A stretch of 64,000 bases of DNA from Candidatus Sumerlaeota bacterium (lineage in GTDB: Bacteria > Sumerlaeota > Sumerlaeia > JAFGJS01), in the NCBI GenBank assembly GCA_016928995.1, contig JAFGJS010000137.1:31760-95759 (forward strand), given 5' to 3'. Below, in pieces: positions 61,399-64,000 of the stretch. The notes beneath the pieces were generated by a model that saw nothing but the letters and a program-made list of their open reading frames with translations, was not told the origin of the DNA and did no database searches. Each line of letters opens with the position of its first letter. Positions within the stretch are counted from its first letter, which is position 1. Both the position numbers and the translations under genes were made by a program.

Positions 61399-63336
61399 AT
61401 GGAGCGGATCCCCTTTCCAGAATTTTCCGGCAATCGCGATGGCTGGCGCGTTCACTGCGGCGTGCTGGGCTTGTTTGCAGTGGTAACCGTGGTTTTCACC
61501 TGGCCGCTGTTTCCATATTGCCTGACGCATTTCATCAGTGAGCCGGGCGCGGAGGGCTTGGGGTTGCCGGTGCGCGATGCGGCGCAGCATCACTGGAACC
61601 TCTGGTGGATGCGATTCGCGCTATTTGAACTGCATTCGAACCCATACAGGTGCGGCTATCTCTATGCCCCGCACGGTACGCCGCTGGCTCTGCATACGCT
61701 GTGTCCGCTTTATGGCTTGATCAGCGCGCCGTTTCAGCGGATCCTGCCGTTGAACGCGATTTATAATTTGTTCCTGCTGGCCGGCTATGTCTTCGCGGGA
61801 CATGGCGCCTGGCTGCTTTCGCGCAGCCTGGGCGCTCCGTCGCGCGGCGCGATCATCGCCGGAGCTCTATTCATGTTTTTTCCAATCCGGCCGGAGATGC
61901 ATGTTCATCTGAACATCTTCAGCGTGCAATGGATTCCCTATTGTGTTTGGGCCTGGCTGGGCTTGCTCAACAACGGCGGCCGCCGCTGGACCATCGCAAC
62001 GGCGGCGCTGCAAACCGGACTCTTTCATGTGTCGCTGCATTTGCTGTACATGACCGTGATGCTGCAAGGCGGTCTTTTTATTTGGGCGCTGCGGCGCTCC
62101 CATCCCAATCCGCAGGAGCGTCCGTGGCTGAAGCATTCCGCGGCATGGGGCGCGGCGGTCTTCATCGCCGCCATGCTTGCGTTGCAATTTTGGAAATCCA
62201 TCGTTGCACTGGCGCTTGCCGCACTGTTCATCGTTGCGCTTATCGCTGGCCGTACGACGGCGCCGGAATTGCGGAAACTCGCCATACGCGCATTGAATGC
62301 GGCGCTGCTGACGGCGGTGTTTTGCGCCCCGGCGTTGCTGTCGATGCGTAAGGCCAATGCATACGCGGAATACGACCGCATGCTTTTAGCGGCGCAGGTC
62401 GCGTTAAGCGCTGACGTGACTGATTATTTTGTTCAGCCTTGGCTGAAGGAACACATGCCGGCGGCGTTGCGCGCTGCGGCGGAATCCATCGCCGGCCGTT
62501 TGGAAAAAATGGGCTTCAAGACAAATCACGTGACGCCGTTCGGACGGGGCTTTGCGCCCTATTCGCTTTATGTTTTGCTGCTGCTGGGGATTGGCGCGCG
62601 GCAGGCGATGTGGAGAGGATGGCTGGCGCTGGCGATTTTCTTCGTCGTTCTTTCGTTGGGGCCGTGCCTGAAGTTTTTTGATTTTATCGAGATCGCATTC
62701 CCGGGACGACATTCCTTTTTTTTGCTCATGCCGGCATGCCTCTTGCGCGCGCTGCCCGGCGGAGAGACCATGCGCGTGTTATTACGTTTTTTCATTCCGG
62801 CACTGCTTTGCGCGATCGTCGCGATGTCCATTTGCTGGGAGCGTGTTGAGCGCCGTTTAAAGTGCACGCATGGGAGCGCGCAATGGCTTGTTTGCGGCGG
62901 CGTGATCGCGATTGTTCTGCTTGAAGGCTGCCCGCGCGGCGTCATGATGGACCGCTGGAATCCGCCGCAGGCGCTGAGCATCGTGCAGGAACTTCCCGCC
63001 AGCATCACCGTCGTCAATGTTCCGAATTTCGATCAGAAATGGGCTGGTTGGAACATGGCGGCGCAAACAGTGCATTGCAAAAGAATCCATGATGGATACA
63101 TTTCGCGGTTGCCCATGGATTTGACGCGATATTCGGAAAAATTAGGATGGCCTTGGCCGCATGATCGCAACACGGTTTTTTTACTGCATGAAGACGCGCT
63201 TGCGCCTGAAAAACTGCGCGCGCTTCGCGCCAGGCTGCAAGGCTTCGGCTATGTTTCGCAACAGGATGGCGCGCTGTCGCTTTGGATGATTAACAGCATT
63301 CCCCCTGACGCGTCCGGCGTCAGGGGGAATGATTGA
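61399..63336 (+). CDS. Large polytopic membrane protein (glycosyltransferase-like)
   Basis: 645 residues with about twelve membrane helices and an extracytoplasmic C-terminal region (after about 520). The N-terminal loop EPGAEGLGLPVRDAAQHHWN followed by LWWMRFALFELHSNPYRCGY is a pattern I recall in GT-C-like proteins of unknown function. No D/E pair can be firmly assigned as catalytic. Its final codons run through a perfect palindrome at 63301-63327. It stands alone between the QueD-like and PEGA genes. Confidence 0.65.
   Translation: MERIPFPEFSGNRDGWRVHCGVLGLFAVVTVVFTWPLFPYCLTHFISEPGAEGLGLPVRDAAQHHWNLWWMRFALFELHSNPYRCGYLYAPHGTPLALHTLCPLYGLISAPFQRILPLNAIYNLFLLAGYVFAGHGAWLLSRSLGAPSRGAIIAGALFMFFPIRPEMHVHLNIFSVQWIPYCVWAWLGLLNNGGRRWTIATAALQTGLFHVSLHLLYMTVMLQGGLFIWALRRSHPNPQERPWLKHSAAWGAAVFIAAMLALQFWKSIVALALAALFIVALIAGRTTAPELRKLAIRALNAALLTAVFCAPALLSMRKANAYAEYDRMLLAAQVALSADVTDYFVQPWLKEHMPAALRAAAESIAGRLEKMGFKTNHVTPFGRGFAPYSLYVLLLLGIGARQAMWRGWLALAIFFVVLSLGPCLKFFDFIEIAFPGRHSFFLLMPACLLRALPGGETMRVLLRFFIPALLCAIVAMSICWERVERRLKCTHGSAQWLVCGGVIAIVLLEGCPRGVMMDRWNPPQALSIVQELPASITVVNVPNFDQKWAGWNMAAQTVHCKRIHDGYISRLPMDLTRYSEKLGWPWPHDRNTVFLLHEDALAPEKLRALRARLQGFGYVSQQDGALSLWMINSIPPDASGVRGND
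63301..63327. repeat. Palindrome covering the end of a coding region
   Basis: Arms ccccctgacgc and gcgtcaggggg pair perfectly over 11 bases around gtccg. It encodes the last residues (PPDASGVRG) of the membrane protein and lies 43 bases from the end of the convergent PEGA gene. There is no T-run on either side. Confidence 0.65.
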
Positions 63337-63370
63337 GCGGAATGCCGATAAAGTTCGGCGAGGGCGCGGA

Positions 63371-64000
63371 TCACCAACTCAGGTCGATATCCAGGCGTCC
63401 GTTCCAGCCGCCGTCGTCGTCCCCTCGATCCGGTCGCAGCGGACGGCCGCGCTCCGGCGAGAGATGTTCGCGCACGACAGTCGAGCGCGTACGCTGAATG
63501 ATGATTTCCTGCGACACATTTTCATATCCACGTTTGGTCAGTTTAAGATGATACCGTCCTTCACGCAGATTCTCCAGCGATAGCGGTGTTATACCGACAT
63601 AGCGTCCATCAAGATAAACCCGGGCGCCATCCGGCCAGGTGCGCACGTCTAAACGCCCGGATCGCAGTTGCGCGGTTGGGTAATCATATACGCGAAATGT
63701 CGTGTGATCTTCAACGTACCACGGCTCGCGCCATTTATGAATGGGGACCGGCTCAACTTCCACGGATTCCACGACTACACCGCGTTTGAGCGGGGGAGAA
63801 TCCGTGTCCGGCCAGGAATCTTCATCCCGATCCTCTGTTTCTTTTCCGGATTTCCCTTTGTGAGCGTCAGGCTCATCGTTATCGCTATGCAACTGACCGC
63901 GAAGATACGCTTTGCGGCGTTTTTCCGTTTCCCGTTCGAATGTTTGCAGCATCGCCTTGGCGCCGCCGTCGCGCAACGGATAGGGATCGTCGGATTCGAA
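63371..64000 (-). CDS. PEGA-domain protein, 5' partial
   Basis: 209 residues are visible; the frame is open to the window edge, so the start is outside. An acidic/basic linker (residues about 20-70 of the visible part) precedes the PEGA domain GRLDVRTWPDGARVYLDGRY, VGITPLSLENLREGRYHLKL and TKRGYENVSQEI. The tail is rich in Arg/Asp/Gly and ends NGRLDIDLSW. PEGA domains are found in extracytoplasmic surface proteins; the basic function is unknown. It converges with the large membrane protein gene, 34 bases away. Confidence 0.8.
   Translation of the reverse strand, partial: FESDDPYPLRDGGAKAMLQTFERETEKRRKAYLRGQLHSDNDEPDAHKGKSGKETEDRDEDSWPDTDSPPLKRGVVVESVEVEPVPIHKWREPWYVEDHTTFRVYDYPTAQLRSGRLDVRTWPDGARVYLDGRYVGITPLSLENLREGRYHLKLTKRGYENVSQEIIIQRTRSTVVREHLSPERGRPLRPDRGDDDGGWNGRLDIDLSW

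Overview
The window looks like a chromosomal stretch from a diderm (Gram-negative-type) heterotroph. Supporting genes are an LptF/LptG-type LPS permease, a family-9 glycosyltransferase, apolipoprotein N-acyltransferase, a TolC-type outer-membrane lipoprotein and a type II pseudopilin. GC is moderately high by eye. Gene content and the many small intergenic palindromes and degenerate short tandem tracts suggest a PVC-neighbourhood or candidate phylum such as Sumerlaeota, Hydrogenedentota, Planctomycetota or Lentisphaerota. That placement is an inference with low confidence. No tRNA, rRNA, CRISPR array or prophage was seen.

Layout. 1-4.4 kb: tail of a pectin (rhamnogalacturonan) cassette with a YetA/PL26-like protein cut by the window edge, a DUF1961 (YesU-like) secreted protein and a LacI-type regulator. 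4.4-10.4 kb: small membrane protein, then a potassium uptake block on the minus strand (TrkA, TrkH, a KtrB-type TrkH and the orphan C-terminus of a third TrkH), then dihydrofolate reductase. 10.5-17.2 kb: GNAT acetyltransferase, a secreted FG-GAP beta-propeller protein with a sharp composition change inside it, then a GT9/GT-C glycosyltransferase pair. 17.1-25.8 kb: radical SAM protein, DUF58 protein, TruB, a beta-propeller protein, small membrane proteins, Lnt, and a secreted protein ending in a pilin-like module. 25.9-30.0 kb: a cobalamin riboswitch followed by a triple-repeat secreted protein, a beta-propeller protein and a pseudopilin. 30.0-32.6 kb: MscS channel, DUF432-like protein and ElbB. 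32.8-39.3 kb: a four-gene unit of TolC-like lipoprotein, two PhnD-type binding proteins and a hybrid histidine kinase with no ABC permease or ATPase. 39.6-43.1 kb: PhoH and PgpH. 43.5-46.3 kb: SGNH hydrolase and GH4 glycosidase. 46.3-47.1 kb: a REP-associated Y1 transposase between inverted palindromic clusters. 47.3-53.6 kb: VWA protein, HD protein, threonine synthase, an AT-rich orphan gene beside a solo REP cluster, and an ApgM-type mutase/proposed homoserine kinase. 53.6-61.3 kb: ankyrin membrane protein, TrmH-type methyltransferase, Lon, LptF/G and a QueD/PTPS homolog. 61.4-64 kb: large membrane protein and a PEGA-domain protein cut by the window edge.

The most interesting parts are the B12-riboswitch locus with three tandem copies of one secreted domain; the TolC/PhnD/PhnD/hybrid-kinase unit, which reads as a signalling system rather than a transporter; and the spread of several palindromic repeat families, one with its own transposase and one apparently inserted in frame in a methyltransferase gene.
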